The notes under the pieces are model-generated. The model saw only the letters and a program-made list of their open reading frames with translations. It had not been told where the DNA came from and made no database searches. Both the position numbers and the translations under genes were made by a program. This document shows, piece by piece, positions 12,789-23,249 of a DNA stretch of 26,729 bases. Positions within the stretch are counted from its first letter, which is position 1, and each line of letters starts with the position of its first letter. The stretch comes from DATBIO01 sp036556965 (GTDB lineage Bacteria > Acidobacteriota > Vicinamibacteria > Fen-336), in the NCBI GenBank assembly GCA_036556965.1, contig DATBIO010000044.1, positions 1 through 26,729 of the forward strand. The letters are read 5' to 3'.

Positions 12789-15347
12789 CTACGGCTGCGC
12801 CTCGACGCCGCCCACGGGCCCCCCGCCCTCGTAGATCTGGCCGTAGCGCTCGTAGCTGTTCATCACCTTGCGCACGTAGTTGCGCGTCTCGTCGAAGTTG
12901 ATGGCGCTCAGGTAGGCGTCGTCCTCTCCGCCGGGGGCCATGCGCGTCCAGAGGCGGGCCTGGGCGGGCCCGGCGTTGTAGGCGGCCACCGCCCGGTAGC
13001 GGTTTCCCGAGAACTCCCGCAGGAGGTCGCCCACGTACTTGGCCCCGAGCTGGATGACGACGCGGGGGTCGTAGAGGTCCTCCGCGGAGAGGTCCATCAG
13101 GCCCAGCGAGCGGCCCACCTCGCGCGCCGTGGTGATGATGAACTGGAGGAGGCCCCGCGCGGCGGCCATGGAGCGCGCCCGCGGGTCGAAGCGCGACTCC
13201 TCGCGCATGATGGCGATGACGAGGCGCGGGTCGGCGCCGTGGCGGCGGGCGTCCTCCACCACGAAGGAGTAGAAGTAGCGCGGATACAGGAGCTGGCGCA
13301 CGGACGCGGGGAGGAGCTCGGGCACGTAGTCGTCCGGCACCGACGCCATCAGGTTCTCCACCGCCTGGATGGACCCGCGCGTGGCCCCCGCCTGGTTGAG
13401 CACCACCGCCCGCGTGAGGCCGGAGATGGGCGGGCCCATGGGGTACCGCTCGGGCGCCTCGTCCGCCGCGTCGTCGAACAGGCCGAGGGCCAGGAGCAGG
13501 TCGAAGCGGCGGAACGCGGCCGGCGCGGCGCCCGGCGACGGCGCGGAACCCGGCGACGCTGACGGCGACGGCGCGGGAGAAGGCGCCAGCGCGAACGCGC
13601 GCAGCTCGGCCAGGGTAGGCAGCGCGAAGGGCGCCAGGTCCAGCACGTCGCGGTAGGCGGGCAGCTCGCGGTAGATGCGGCGCAGGCGCTCCAGGGCCGG
13701 CCCGAGCGCCTCGGGGGAGGCCAGGAGCACGGCGTCCGTCTGCGCCGACCGGGCCGCGCCCTGGTCGCCCGCGGCCATCCGGCGCTCCGCCTCCGCCTCG
13801 CGCTCCTGCATCAGCGTGCGCGCCCGCGCGCGGAACGGCTCCGCGAGGAGGCGCCGCCGCGCGAGGTAGGCGAAGTGCGTGGGCACGTCGGCGCGCAGCA
13901 CGCGCAGGTAGGCGTCGAGGGCGGCCGGCGGGTCGGAGGGCTCCAGCGCGCGCGCCGTCCAGTAGCCCACCTCCGCGCCGTCGTGGCCCGCGAGCAGCCG
14001 CGAGGGCAGCGCGCGCAGCGCCGCCAGCGCGGCCGCGGTCCGGCCCGCCACGACCTCCGCCGAGGCGAGGGCCACGGTGGCGTCCACCCAGCCCGTGCCG
14101 TCGGGGAACGCGCGCCGCAGCGCGGCGAGGTCTTCCCCGGCCGGCGCCCAGCGCCGCGCCGCCGCCCGGATGCGCAGCCGCTGGGTGAGGGCCACGGCCA
14201 GGCGCGGGCTGGCGGCGGGGGCACGCGCGCGCCGGCCGCGACGGCGGGGGGCGGGGGCGGGCCGCGCCGCCCCCAGGGCGATGGCGCGCGTGAGGTGGGC
14301 CTCGGCCCGCGCGTCCTGGCCCTGGAGCAAGGCCGCGCGGGCGGCGTGGTAGAGGAAGTTGAGGCGCGCCTCGGCGTCGTCCGCGGACCGTGTGCCCTGC
14401 AGGTAGGCCTGCTCCGCCTCCGCGAACTGCTCGGCCCCGAAGTGCGCGCGGCCGATGGAGAAGAGCAGGTCCTCCCGGCGCGCGGGGAGCTGGGGCAGCG
14501 CGCGCCGGAGCAGCACGCTGGCACGGTCGAAGCGGCGATGGTGGCGGGCCGTCTCCCCCAGCGCCCGCCAGTCCTCCGCGGTCAGCGTGTCGAGCACCTC
14601 CCGGCGGTCCAGGGCGCGGAAGGCGCGGTCCGCGGCGTCGTCCGTCTCGCGCTCGCGGATGAGGGCGAGGCCGCGCGCCGCCGCCGCCCCCGGCTGGCCC
14701 TGGGCCACGAGGATCTCCACCGCGCGCGCGCTGGCCTGGCGCCGCACCTCCGCCGCCGCCGGTCCGCCGAGCCTGTCTCCGAAGGCCAGCAGGCGCTGGG
14801 GGTCCCCGCGGGCGGCGAGCCAGGCCAGGTGGTCCGCCACCGCCTCCTCGCGGTGCGCGGGCGCGCCGAAGGAGAAGAGGAGCTGCTCGCGCAGCCGGGC
14901 CGCCTCCTCTTCGTCCCCCGCGGCGGCGGCGGCCTCGGACAGGTGGAAGAGGGCGAGGTCGCGCAGGGGGTGGCCCTCGACCAGGTAGGGCCGCAGCTTG
15001 TCGCGCGCCTCGTCCTCGTTGCCCGCCTCCGCGGCCGCCCGCGCGTGGAGGTAGCGCAGGTCGAAGCCGTCGTACAGGTCGCGCCGCCGCTGGGCGAGCG
15101 CGTCCAGCTCGTCGTCGAGGCGCTCCCAGTCCCCCGCCGTCTGCAGGGCGCGGATGCGCGCCGTCCACTCCTCCACCGGGCGCGCGGCCAGCGGCGGCTC
15201 GCCCCTGGCCACGGGCGACGCGGTGGCGGCGGGCGCCACCGGCCGGCGGCGCTCGGGATCCGTCAGCGCCGCCGTCACCGCCAGCAGCGGCAGCAGGGCG
15301 GCCAGACCGAGGATGGCGGCGAGGGCGTAGGCCATGCGTTGGGTCAT
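12789..15347 (-). CDS. Slt-type soluble lytic murein transglycosylase with long helical N-terminal region
   Basis: It should cleave the glycan strands of peptidoglycan in the periplasm, leaving 1,6-anhydro-muropeptides. Of 852 residues, the first 30 form a signal or anchor helix (LAAILGLAALLPLLAV). Alpha-helical TPR-like repeats fill about 45-690. The C-terminal lysozyme-like domain carries MREESRFDP with the catalytic Glu717, ARGLLQFI, AVAAYNAGPAQ (Tyr790) and NFDETRNYVRKV, all characteristic of Slt70. It is about 200 residues longer than E. coli Slt70. Two low-complexity segments interrupt the helical part: a Pro/Arg/Ala stretch at about 358-379 and an Ala/Pro/Ser linker at about 586-608. 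ATG 15347 has no clear ribosome site; a TACAAT box lies 27 bases upstream. Two membrane-protein genes follow. Confidence 0.92.
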   Translation of the reverse strand: MTQRMAYALAAILGLAALLPLLAVTAALTDPERRRPVAPAATASPVARGEPPLAARPVEEWTARIRALQTAGDWERLDDELDALAQRRRDLYDGFDLRYLHARAAAEAGNEDEARDKLRPYLVEGHPLRDLALFHLSEAAAAAGDEEEAARLREQLLFSFGAPAHREEAVADHLAWLAARGDPQRLLAFGDRLGGPAAAEVRRQASARAVEILVAQGQPGAAAARGLALIRERETDDAADRAFRALDRREVLDTLTAEDWRALGETARHHRRFDRASVLLRRALPQLPARREDLLFSIGRAHFGAEQFAEAEQAYLQGTRSADDAEARLNFLYHAARAALLQGQDARAEAHLTRAIALGAARPAPAPRRRGRRARAPAASPRLAVALTQRLRIRAAARRWAPAGEDLAALRRAFPDGTGWVDATVALASAEVVAGRTAAALAALRALPSRLLAGHDGAEVGYWTARALEPSDPPAALDAYLRVLRADVPTHFAYLARRRLLAEPFRARARTLMQEREAEAERRMAAGDQGAARSAQTDAVLLASPEALGPALERLRRIYRELPAYRDVLDLAPFALPTLAELRAFALAPSPAPSPSASPGSAPSPGAAPAAFRRFDLLLALGLFDDAADEAPERYPMGPPISGLTRAVVLNQAGATRGSIQAVENLMASVPDDYVPELLPASVRQLLYPRYFYSFVVEDARRHGADPRLVIAIMREESRFDPRARSMAAARGLLQFIITTAREVGRSLGLMDLSAEDLYDPRVVIQLGAKYVGDLLREFSGNRYRAVAAYNAGPAQARLWTRMAPGGEDDAYLSAINFDETRNYVRKVMNSYERYGQIYEGGGPVGGVEAQP
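13534..13576. repeat. 13-bp direct repeat within the transglycosylase linker
   Basis: GGCGACGGCGCGG occurs at 13534-13546 and again at 13564-13576, 30 bases (ten codons) apart. It encodes part of the Ala/Pro/Ser-rich linker of the lytic transglycosylase. The period is in frame, so copy-number change would only alter linker length. Confidence 0.6.
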
Positions 15348-15373
15348 GGAGAGAGCGCAGTGCCCTCACCTCG

Positions 15374-15379
15374 ATTGTA
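15374..15379 (-). promoter_or_regulatory. candidate -10 box for the lytic transglycosylase
   Basis: On the minus strand this reads TACAAT, a five-of-six match to the -10 consensus, 27 bases before ATG 15347 in the 151-base gap between divergent genes. A convincing -35 was not found. Confidence 0.35.
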
Positions 15380-15448
15380 GAGAGGCGGTCCGCAGAACGG
15401 GACCGGCGGGGCATCAGGGCGTGGCCCGGGCGCGCGTCCCCTTTTCCG

Positions 15449-15478
15449 TTGCCTCGGGTGCGGGCGGCGGCTTAGGAT
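15449..15478 (+). promoter_or_regulatory. candidate promoter for the small lysine-rich protein
   Basis: TTGCCT (15449-15454) and TAGGAT (15473-15478) are separated by 18 bases; each matches four of six consensus bases. They precede ATG 15499 by 21 bases and face away from the lytic transglycosylase gene. Confidence 0.3.
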
Positions 15479-15498
15479 GCCGGCGGAACGGAGGCGTC

Positions 15499-15699
15499 AT
15501 GGCACGAGCGCGACGCACGACTCATCGCAGCAGCAAGGGCAAGAAGCTCTACGCGGTCCGCGACGCCAAGGGGCGCTTCAAGGACATCCAGACCTACGAG
15601 CGGGCCCACCGCGCCGACCTCGCCCGGGGATCGAAGTCGGAGGCCAAGGCCAAGGCCAAGAAGAAGGCGACCCGGCGGAAGAAGGCCAAGAAGGCCTGA
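15499..15699 (+). CDS. small basic protein with histone H1-like Lys/Ala tail
   Basis: ATG 15499 has a strong ribosome site (GGAGG at 15490-15494) and gives 66 residues; a longer reading from 15334 would lack one. The N-terminal half, with GKKLYAVRDAKGRFKDIQT and YERAHRADL at about 14-43, is an ordered-looking basic module. I have an impression of similar small hypothetical proteins in other GC-rich bacteria but cannot name a family. The last 22 residues are almost only Lys, Ala and Arg (AKAKAKKKATRRKKAKKA), as in bacterial histone H1-like or HU-tail segments. Binding to DNA, RNA or the ribosome is likely from the charge alone; the target is unknown. It is divergent from the lytic transglycosylase gene. 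Confidence 0.75.
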   Translation: MARARRTTHRSSKGKKLYAVRDAKGRFKDIQTYERAHRADLARGSKSEAKAKAKKKATRRKKAKKA

Positions 15700-15743
15700 C
15701 CCCACCGCGGCCCGCGGGACGGCGGGGGCGCAGGAGGAGCGCA

Positions 15744-16217
15744 GTGGAGTGCCACCGGCGAGTCGGAGCGGCGGCCGTGGTGTGCCTGGCCCTGGGCGCG
15801 GGGCCCGCGCGTGCGGCCACGGACGTCGAGTCGTTGAAGGCGCTGCACGAGAAGGTGCTGCGCGCCCATCGGGCCGGCGACGTCGAGATCCTCTTCGAGG
15901 ACGAGGGCGCGGGTTACGTGGTGGCCAACCGCGGAGAGGTCACGCGCCCGACCCGGGAAGAGCGCCGGTCGTGGCTGGGGCCGTACCTGCGGAGCACCAC
16001 CTTCGAGGAGTACGCCGACGTGACGGAGCCCGTGGTCAAGGTGTCCGGCGACGGCACCCTGGGCTGGGTGATCGCGCAGGTGCGGGTGCGCGGCACGCAG
16101 GCGGCGGCGGGAGGCGAGAAGAGGCCGCTGGCCTTCGAGAGCGCCTGGATCGAGCTGTACGAGAAGCGGGACGGCCGCTGGTACCGCGTGGGCAACTTGT
16201 CGAACTTCAAGCCGTAG
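15744..16217 (+). CDS. exported NTF2-like (DUF4440/SnoaL-type) protein
   Basis: The start GTG 15744 is well supported by AGGAGG at 15732-15737 and gives 157 residues. A signal peptide spans about 1-25 (VGAAAVVCLALGAGPARA). The mature part begins with the helix SLKALHEKVLRAHRAGDVEILFED, typical of the cone-shaped NTF2-like fold, followed by curved-sheet strands ending in AWIELYEKRDGRWYRVGN, the usual last strands of DUF4440. Such proteins bind small molecules or dimerise with partners, and some are enzymes; no catalytic residues can be assigned. It lies 19 bases before the hydrolase gene on the same strand and may be co-transcribed with it. Confidence 0.75.
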   Translation: MECHRRVGAAAVVCLALGAGPARAATDVESLKALHEKVLRAHRAGDVEILFEDEGAGYVVANRGEVTRPTREERRSWLGPYLRSTTFEEYADVTEPVVKVSGDGTLGWVIAQVRVRGTQAAAGGEKRPLAFESAWIELYEKRDGRWYRVGNLSNFKP

Positions 16218-16236
16218 CCGTCCGAGGGAGCGTCCC

Positions 16237-17061
16237 ATGATCGTCCCCGTCGAAGGAGCGGAGCTCGTCTGCACGACGCGCGGCGCGGGCGTGACCTGCC
16301 TGGTGCCGAGCGCCATCGGCGCGCCGCCCTACGAGCGCCAGATGCCCGAGCGGCTCGACCGGCACCTGAGGCTCGCCTTCGTGGAGCTGCGCGGGAGCGG
16401 GCGCTCCACGGGCGACCCCGGGGACCTCACCTTCGAGCGCCTGGCCGACGACCTCGACGCGGTGCGCGCCGCGCTTGGCGTGGAGCGGGTGGCCGTCATC
16501 GGGCACTCGATCCTGGGCGCCCTGGCCATCGACTACGCCCGTCGGCGGCCCGCCGCCGTGTCGCACGTGGTGGTGGTGGGGGCCCCGCCCACCGGTGACA
16601 TGCGCGTGGTGGCCGCGCGGGCGACCGAGTTCTTCGCGCGCGAGGCCTCCGAGGAGCGCAAGCGGATCCTGGGGGAGAACCTGGCCCGGCTGCCGCCGGG
16701 GGCGACCATGGGCGAGGCCATGTTGGCCCAGACGCCGATGCGGTTCTTCGACGCCCGCACGGACGCGGCGCCCCTGTTCGCGGGCGCGGACGCCTCGGGT
16801 CGGCTGGTCGGCCACGTCCTGAGGACCCTCACCGCGTCCTGGGACGTGGGGACGGACGCGCGGGCCGCGGACCCGCCCCTTCTCATCGTCCACGGCCGCC
16901 ACGACTACGTGGTGCCGTACACGATGTGGGAGGGGATCGTGGAGCGGCTCCCGCGGGCGACCATGGTGCTCTTCGCGCGCAGCGGCCACCAGCCCTTCCA
17001 CGAGGAGCCCGCGCGCTTCGCGGAGGTGGTGGAGGACTGGCTGGGGCTGCCCCGCGGCTGA
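16237..17061 (+). CDS. alpha/beta-fold hydrolase
   Basis: The 274 residues carry the complete triad of the alpha/beta hydrolase fold: the nucleophile elbow GHSILG with Ser91, Asp223 in HGRHDYVVP, and His251 in SGHQPFHEEP. The LRGSGRSTG segment at 51-59 is the usual loop after strand 4 in the proline iminopeptidase/epoxide hydrolase group. There is no signal peptide, so it should be cytoplasmic, unlike its exported upstream neighbour. Gene start ATG 16237 is preceded by GAGGGAG. The substrate cannot be predicted; esterase, lactonase or peptidase activities are all possible. Confidence 0.88.
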   Translation: MIVPVEGAELVCTTRGAGVTCLVPSAIGAPPYERQMPERLDRHLRLAFVELRGSGRSTGDPGDLTFERLADDLDAVRAALGVERVAVIGHSILGALAIDYARRRPAAVSHVVVVGAPPTGDMRVVAARATEFFAREASEERKRILGENLARLPPGATMGEAMLAQTPMRFFDARTDAAPLFAGADASGRLVGHVLRTLTASWDVGTDARAADPPLLIVHGRHDYVVPYTMWEGIVERLPRATMVLFARSGHQPFHEEPARFAEVVEDWLGLPRG

Positions 17062-17083
17062 GCCCGCGGAGCGGACGCCTCGC

Positions 17084-19966
<2,883 letters not shown>

Positions 19967-19970
19967 CGTG

Positions 19971-20351
19971 CTACTTCGACTCGGCGGCCACGAGCTTCTC
20001 GTAGGCCTCGGCCCCCATCAGGCCCTCGCCGTCCCCCGCCACCTTGAGCCTCACCATCCAGCCCTCCCCGTAGGGATCGGAGTTGATCTTCTCCGGCGAC
20101 GACACCAGCGGCGCGTTCACCTCCACCACCTCGCCCGACACCGGCGCGTAGAGCTCCGAGACGGCCTTCACCGACTCCACGGTGCCGAAGACCTCCCCCG
20201 CCTTCAGCAGGCGGCCCACCTCGGGCAGCTCCAGGAACACCACGTCGCCCAGCTGGTTCTGCGCGTAGTCCGTGATGCCCACGGTGCCGCGGTCGCCCTC
20301 CATGCGCACCCACTCGTGGTCCTTGCTGTAGCGGCGGTCGGATGGCGTCAT
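19971..20351 (-). CDS. gcvH: glycine cleavage system H protein
   Basis: GcvH carries the lipoyl arm that shuttles the aminomethyl intermediate between GcvP, GcvT and lipoamide dehydrogenase. The 126 residues include the start DHEWVRMEG (11-19), the GITDYAQNQLGDVVFLELP strand pair and the lipoylation site VESVKAVSELYAPVSGEV with Lys62. The length is usual. ATG 20351 lies 10 bases after gcvT and four bases separate its stop from gcvP. The lipoamide dehydrogenase gene (lpdA) is not in the window. Confidence 0.97.
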   Translation of the reverse strand: MTPSDRRYSKDHEWVRMEGDRGTVGITDYAQNQLGDVVFLELPEVGRLLKAGEVFGTVESVKAVSELYAPVSGEVVEVNAPLVSSPEKINSDPYGEGWMVRLKVAGDGEGLMGAEAYEKLVAAESK

Positions 20352-20361
20352 GGCGGTCCTC

Positions 20362-21474
20362 CTATCGCGCTCGCTTGTAAAACGGGGTCGGCACCACCTT
20401 GGCGGGCACGCGCCGCCCCCGCACGTCTACCTCGAAGGAGGTGTCCACGGCGGCCGCCGCCGCGGGCAGGTAGGCCAGCCCGATGCTCTTCTGGAGGAAG
20501 GGAGCGTAGGTGCCGGACGTCACCTCGCCCGCGCGCTCGTGGTGCACGAAGACAGGATATCCGTGCCGCGCGATGCCCCGGCCGGTCACCTCGAAGCCCA
20601 CCAGCCGGCGCGGCGCGCCGCTCTTCTTCTGCTCGGCCAGGAGGGCGCGGCCCGGGTACTCGCCCTTGCCGTCGCCGGTGGCGACGATCCAGCCCAGCCC
20701 CGCCTCCACCAGGCTCGTCGTCTCGTCCATGTCCTGCCCGTAGAGGCACATCCGCGCCTCGAGGCGCAAGGTGTCGCGCGCGCCCAGGCCCGCCGGCACC
20801 AGCCCGTCGGCCGCGCCCGCATCGAGGAGGGCGCGCCAGGCCTCCGCCGCCTTCTCCGGGGCCAGGAAGATCTCGAAGCCGTCCTCCCCGGTATAGCCCG
20901 TGCGCGAGACGGTGGCCCGCGCTCCCGCAACCTCTCCCTCCGCGAAGTGGTAGTAGCGGAGGACGGCCAGGTCGAGGGCCGTCAGCCCCTGGAGGATGGC
21001 CTGCGCCTTGGGTCCCTGGAGGGCGAGGAGCGCATGTTCGTCGCTCCGGTCCGTGAGCGTGCAGCCGTCCGGACCCCGGGAGCGCAGCCAGGCGAAGTCC
21101 TTCTCGATGTTGCCCGCGTTGACCACGAGCAGGTAACGGTCGGCGGCGTGGCGGTAGACGATGACGTCGTCCACGGGCGCGCCCTGCTCGTTGGGCAGGG
21201 CCGAGTACTGGGCCTGCCCGTCGGCCAGGCGGCCCGCGTCGTTGCTGGTGACGCGCTGGAGGAAGTCCAGGGCGCGGGGCCCTTCGACCGTGAACTCCCC
21301 CATGTGCGAGACGTCGAAGAGGCCCGCCGCCTGCCGGACGGCCAGGTGCTCGGCGATGAGGCCCTGGTACTCCACCGGCATGTCCCAGCCGGCGAAGGGC
21401 ACCATCTTGCCCCCAAGCTCGCGATGGGCGGCGTTCAGCGGAGTCTTGCGGAGCGTTCCCGGGGTGGAATCCAC
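20362..21474 (-). CDS. gcvT: glycine cleavage system aminomethyltransferase, T-protein
   Basis: GcvT releases ammonia from the aminomethyl-lipoyl arm and transfers the one-carbon unit to tetrahydrofolate, giving 5,10-methylene-THF. The 370 residues show KMVPFAGWDMPVEY near 23, LFDVSHMGEF (52-61), VDDVIVY (101-107) with the conserved catalytic Asp and VVNAGNIEKDF (117-127), then SRTGYTGEDGFEI in the second half. Start GTG 21474 fits the family N-terminus (TPLNAAHRELG). It is the first gene of gcvT-gcvH-gcvP. The 140-base upstream gap holds no recognisable glycine riboswitch. The methylene-THF made here can feed the reductase-methyltransferase fusion at 2630-4504. Confidence 0.97.
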   Translation of the reverse strand: MDSTPGTLRKTPLNAAHRELGGKMVPFAGWDMPVEYQGLIAEHLAVRQAAGLFDVSHMGEFTVEGPRALDFLQRVTSNDAGRLADGQAQYSALPNEQGAPVDDVIVYRHAADRYLLVVNAGNIEKDFAWLRSRGPDGCTLTDRSDEHALLALQGPKAQAILQGLTALDLAVLRYYHFAEGEVAGARATVSRTGYTGEDGFEIFLAPEKAAEAWRALLDAGAADGLVPAGLGARDTLRLEARMCLYGQDMDETTSLVEAGLGWIVATGDGKGEYPGRALLAEQKKSGAPRRLVGFEVTGRGIARHGYPVFVHHERAGEVTSGTYAPFLQKSIGLAYLPAAAAAVDTSFEVDVRGRRVPAKVVPTPFYKRAR

Positions 21475-21551
21475 GTTCGGTCAGGAGGAGAGGCGACAGC
21501 GCCGCGGCACGCTACCACACGGCCAAGATTCCGGTCAACGAACGCAGCGCC

Positions 21552-21580
21552 TTGATGGAAAAGGGGTTGTTGGCTAAGCT
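21552..21580 (+). promoter_or_regulatory. candidate promoter for the GspE-like gene
   Basis: TTGATG (21552-21557, four of six bases) and TAAGCT (21575-21580, three of six) are separated by exactly 17 bases in the only AT-richer patch of the 140-base divergent gap. The predicted start site would give a leader of about 28 bases before GTG 21615. Confidence 0.3.
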
Positions 21581-21614
21581 GTGCGGCGACCCGCAATCCC
21601 TCTCCTAGGCCTCA

Positions 21615-23207
21615 GTGGCGCCCGAAATCTATTCGACGACCTGCTGGAACTGCCTGGGTGAGTTCGACGCCCTGACCGCCGTCTGGTGCTCCGACGACCC
21701 CAAGAACCCCACCAAGCTCTGCCCGTTCTGCTTCCGCTGCTTCTGCGACGCCAGCGAAAGGTACAAGAAGGAGTTCTGGCGGCGCGCCCCCCAGCGGCTG
21801 CAGGATGAGCTGGCCACCCTGAACAAGAGCAAGGACCGGCTGGGCGACGTGCTGATCCGCACCGGGAAGATCAACACCTCCCAGCTCCTGGAGGCCCTGG
21901 TCGAGCAGCGCGCGAGCGGCAAGCGCCTGGGGGAGATCCTGATCGAGCGCAAGCTCGTCAAGCAGGACGACGTGGCCGCCGCCCTGCGCACCCAGGGCGT
22001 GAACCCCCTGACCGACACCATGGGCATGGCCTACGCCTCGAGCACGGTCTGGGAGCAGAGCTCGCCCGACGCCATCATCAACTACATCCTCAACCTCGCC
22101 GCGCGCAAGGGCGCTTCCGACGCCCTGCTGGAGCCCAAGGAAGACGGAGTGGCCGTGAAGTACCGCATCGACGGCTTCAGCTTCCGCGTCGATCCCATCC
22201 CCAAGCAGTTCCAGCAGCCCCTGACCAAGAAGCTCTTCGACGTGTTCCGGCTGGACGGCAACGCGGAGACGCGGCCCCAGCACAGCCGCATCACCGTGCC
22301 CCTGCAGGGCGCGGAGTACGACCTGATCGTGCAGACCCTGCCCACCACGCACGGCGTCAGCGCCACCATCAAGCTGGTCAACCGCAGCACCTTCCTGAAG
22401 GACCTCACCGCGCTCGGCCTGGAGCTGGAGGACCGCGTGCGCCTCATGGAGGAGCTGCGCGCCTCCTTCGGCCTCGTGCTCATCACCGCCCCCGTCTTCA
22501 ACGGGGCGAGCAGCACCTCCTACTCGGTGATGAGCTTCCTGGCGCGCGGCCAGCGCGACGTGGTCTCCCTGGAGTCCCCGATCCTCTGGGCCCTGGACGC
22601 GGTGCGCCAGGTGGAGGTGGCCGACTCCTCGCGCATGGAGGACGCGCTGCGCTCGGTCATGGCCGTGCGGCCCGACGCGGTGGTGCTGAGCGACGTGCCC
22701 GACCGTGCCACCGCCCAGCTCGTCGCCCAGCTCGCTTCGAGCATCCTGGTCTTGGCCGTCATGCCCGCCCAGTCCGCGGCGCAGGCGGTGGGGTCACTCC
22801 TCCAGATGGGGGTGCCGCCGCAGCTGCTCTCCGGCTGCCTGTCCGCCGTCACCTGCCAGCGGCTCATCCGGCAGATCTGCCGCATCTGCCGGAAGCCGGC
22901 CGACGCTCCCGCGCCGCAGACCCTGGCCTACCAGGGAATCAGCGCCGAGGAGGCCGCCCAGCTCGCGTTCTTCAAGGGGCAGGGCTGCCCCTCCTGCAAC
23001 AAGGTGGGATACCGCGGCCGCCGCGCGATCTTCGAGGTCCTCACGGGCGCGCAGGAAGTGCGGACGGCCGTGATGAGCGGCATGGCCACGGCCGAGATCG
23101 AGGCGGTGGCGGTCTCCGCGGGCATGATCACCATGCGCGACCGCTGCCTGGCCCTGGTCAAGGACGGCACCACCACCTTCGACGAGTTCACCCGGCTGCG
23201 GCTCTAA
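21615..23207 (+). CDS. GspE/PilB-like protein with degenerate ATPase motifs and N-terminal cysteine cluster
   Basis: The 530 residues have the layout of type II secretion/type IV pilus ATPases. A cysteine cluster (Cys10, 13, 25, 36, 39, 42, 44) comes first, then a GspE/MshE N-domain (about 68-135; RLGDVLIRTGKIN, RLGEILIERKLV), a PAS-like N2 domain (about 150-255) and the RecA-like domain. Every nucleotide motif is altered: Walker A reads APVFNGASS (292-300, no Lys), the Asp box LESPILW, Walker B LSDVPD (358-363) in place of GEIRD, and the His box AVMPAQ (381-386) in place of STLHTN. The C-terminal zinc motif (Cys422, 425, 458, 461) and GYRGRRAIFEVL are kept. ATP hydrolysis is therefore unlikely; a regulatory or structural role is inferred. 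GTG 21615 is the likely start. No other pilus or secretion gene is nearby. Confidence 0.85.
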   Translation: MAPEIYSTTCWNCLGEFDALTAVWCSDDPKNPTKLCPFCFRCFCDASERYKKEFWRRAPQRLQDELATLNKSKDRLGDVLIRTGKINTSQLLEALVEQRASGKRLGEILIERKLVKQDDVAAALRTQGVNPLTDTMGMAYASSTVWEQSSPDAIINYILNLAARKGASDALLEPKEDGVAVKYRIDGFSFRVDPIPKQFQQPLTKKLFDVFRLDGNAETRPQHSRITVPLQGAEYDLIVQTLPTTHGVSATIKLVNRSTFLKDLTALGLELEDRVRLMEELRASFGLVLITAPVFNGASSTSYSVMSFLARGQRDVVSLESPILWALDAVRQVEVADSSRMEDALRSVMAVRPDAVVLSDVPDRATAQLVAQLASSILVLAVMPAQSAAQAVGSLLQMGVPPQLLSGCLSAVTCQRLIRQICRICRKPADAPAPQTLAYQGISAEEAAQLAFFKGQGCPSCNKVGYRGRRAIFEVLTGAQEVRTAVMSGMATAEIEAVAVSAGMITMRDRCLALVKDGTTTFDEFTRLRL

Positions 23208-23219
23208 CCCCCCGCGGCG

Positions 23220-23249
23220 GCGCGGCCCCTGGGACGCTCAGGGTCGCGC
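23220..23249. terminator. possible bidirectional hairpin between convergent genes
   Basis: GCGCG (23220-23224) and CCCTG (23227-23231) pair with CAGGG (23239-23243) and CGCGC (23245-23249), leaving a small internal bulge and a 7-base loop. There is no T-run on either side. It lies just after the GspE-like stop at 23207 and covers the stop of the minus-strand gene at 23238, so it may block read-through from either direction. Confidence 0.3.

Noticed and set aside
15702..15716. GC-rich palindrome after the small basic protein as a terminator
   Set aside because: The stem is about five base pairs with no T-run, and such GC palindromes are common by chance in this composition.
21483..21491. AGGAGGAGA sequence on the plus strand just upstream of gcvT
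   Set aside because: It looks like a ribosome site, but no start codon follows within 5-12 bases on that strand and it is on the wrong strand for gcvT.
21475..21614. Glycine riboswitch before gcvT
   Set aside because: Both strands were read for the conserved aptamer segments (for example a GCCGAAGG-type core). Only short GGAGAG-like pieces appear, without a second matching part.
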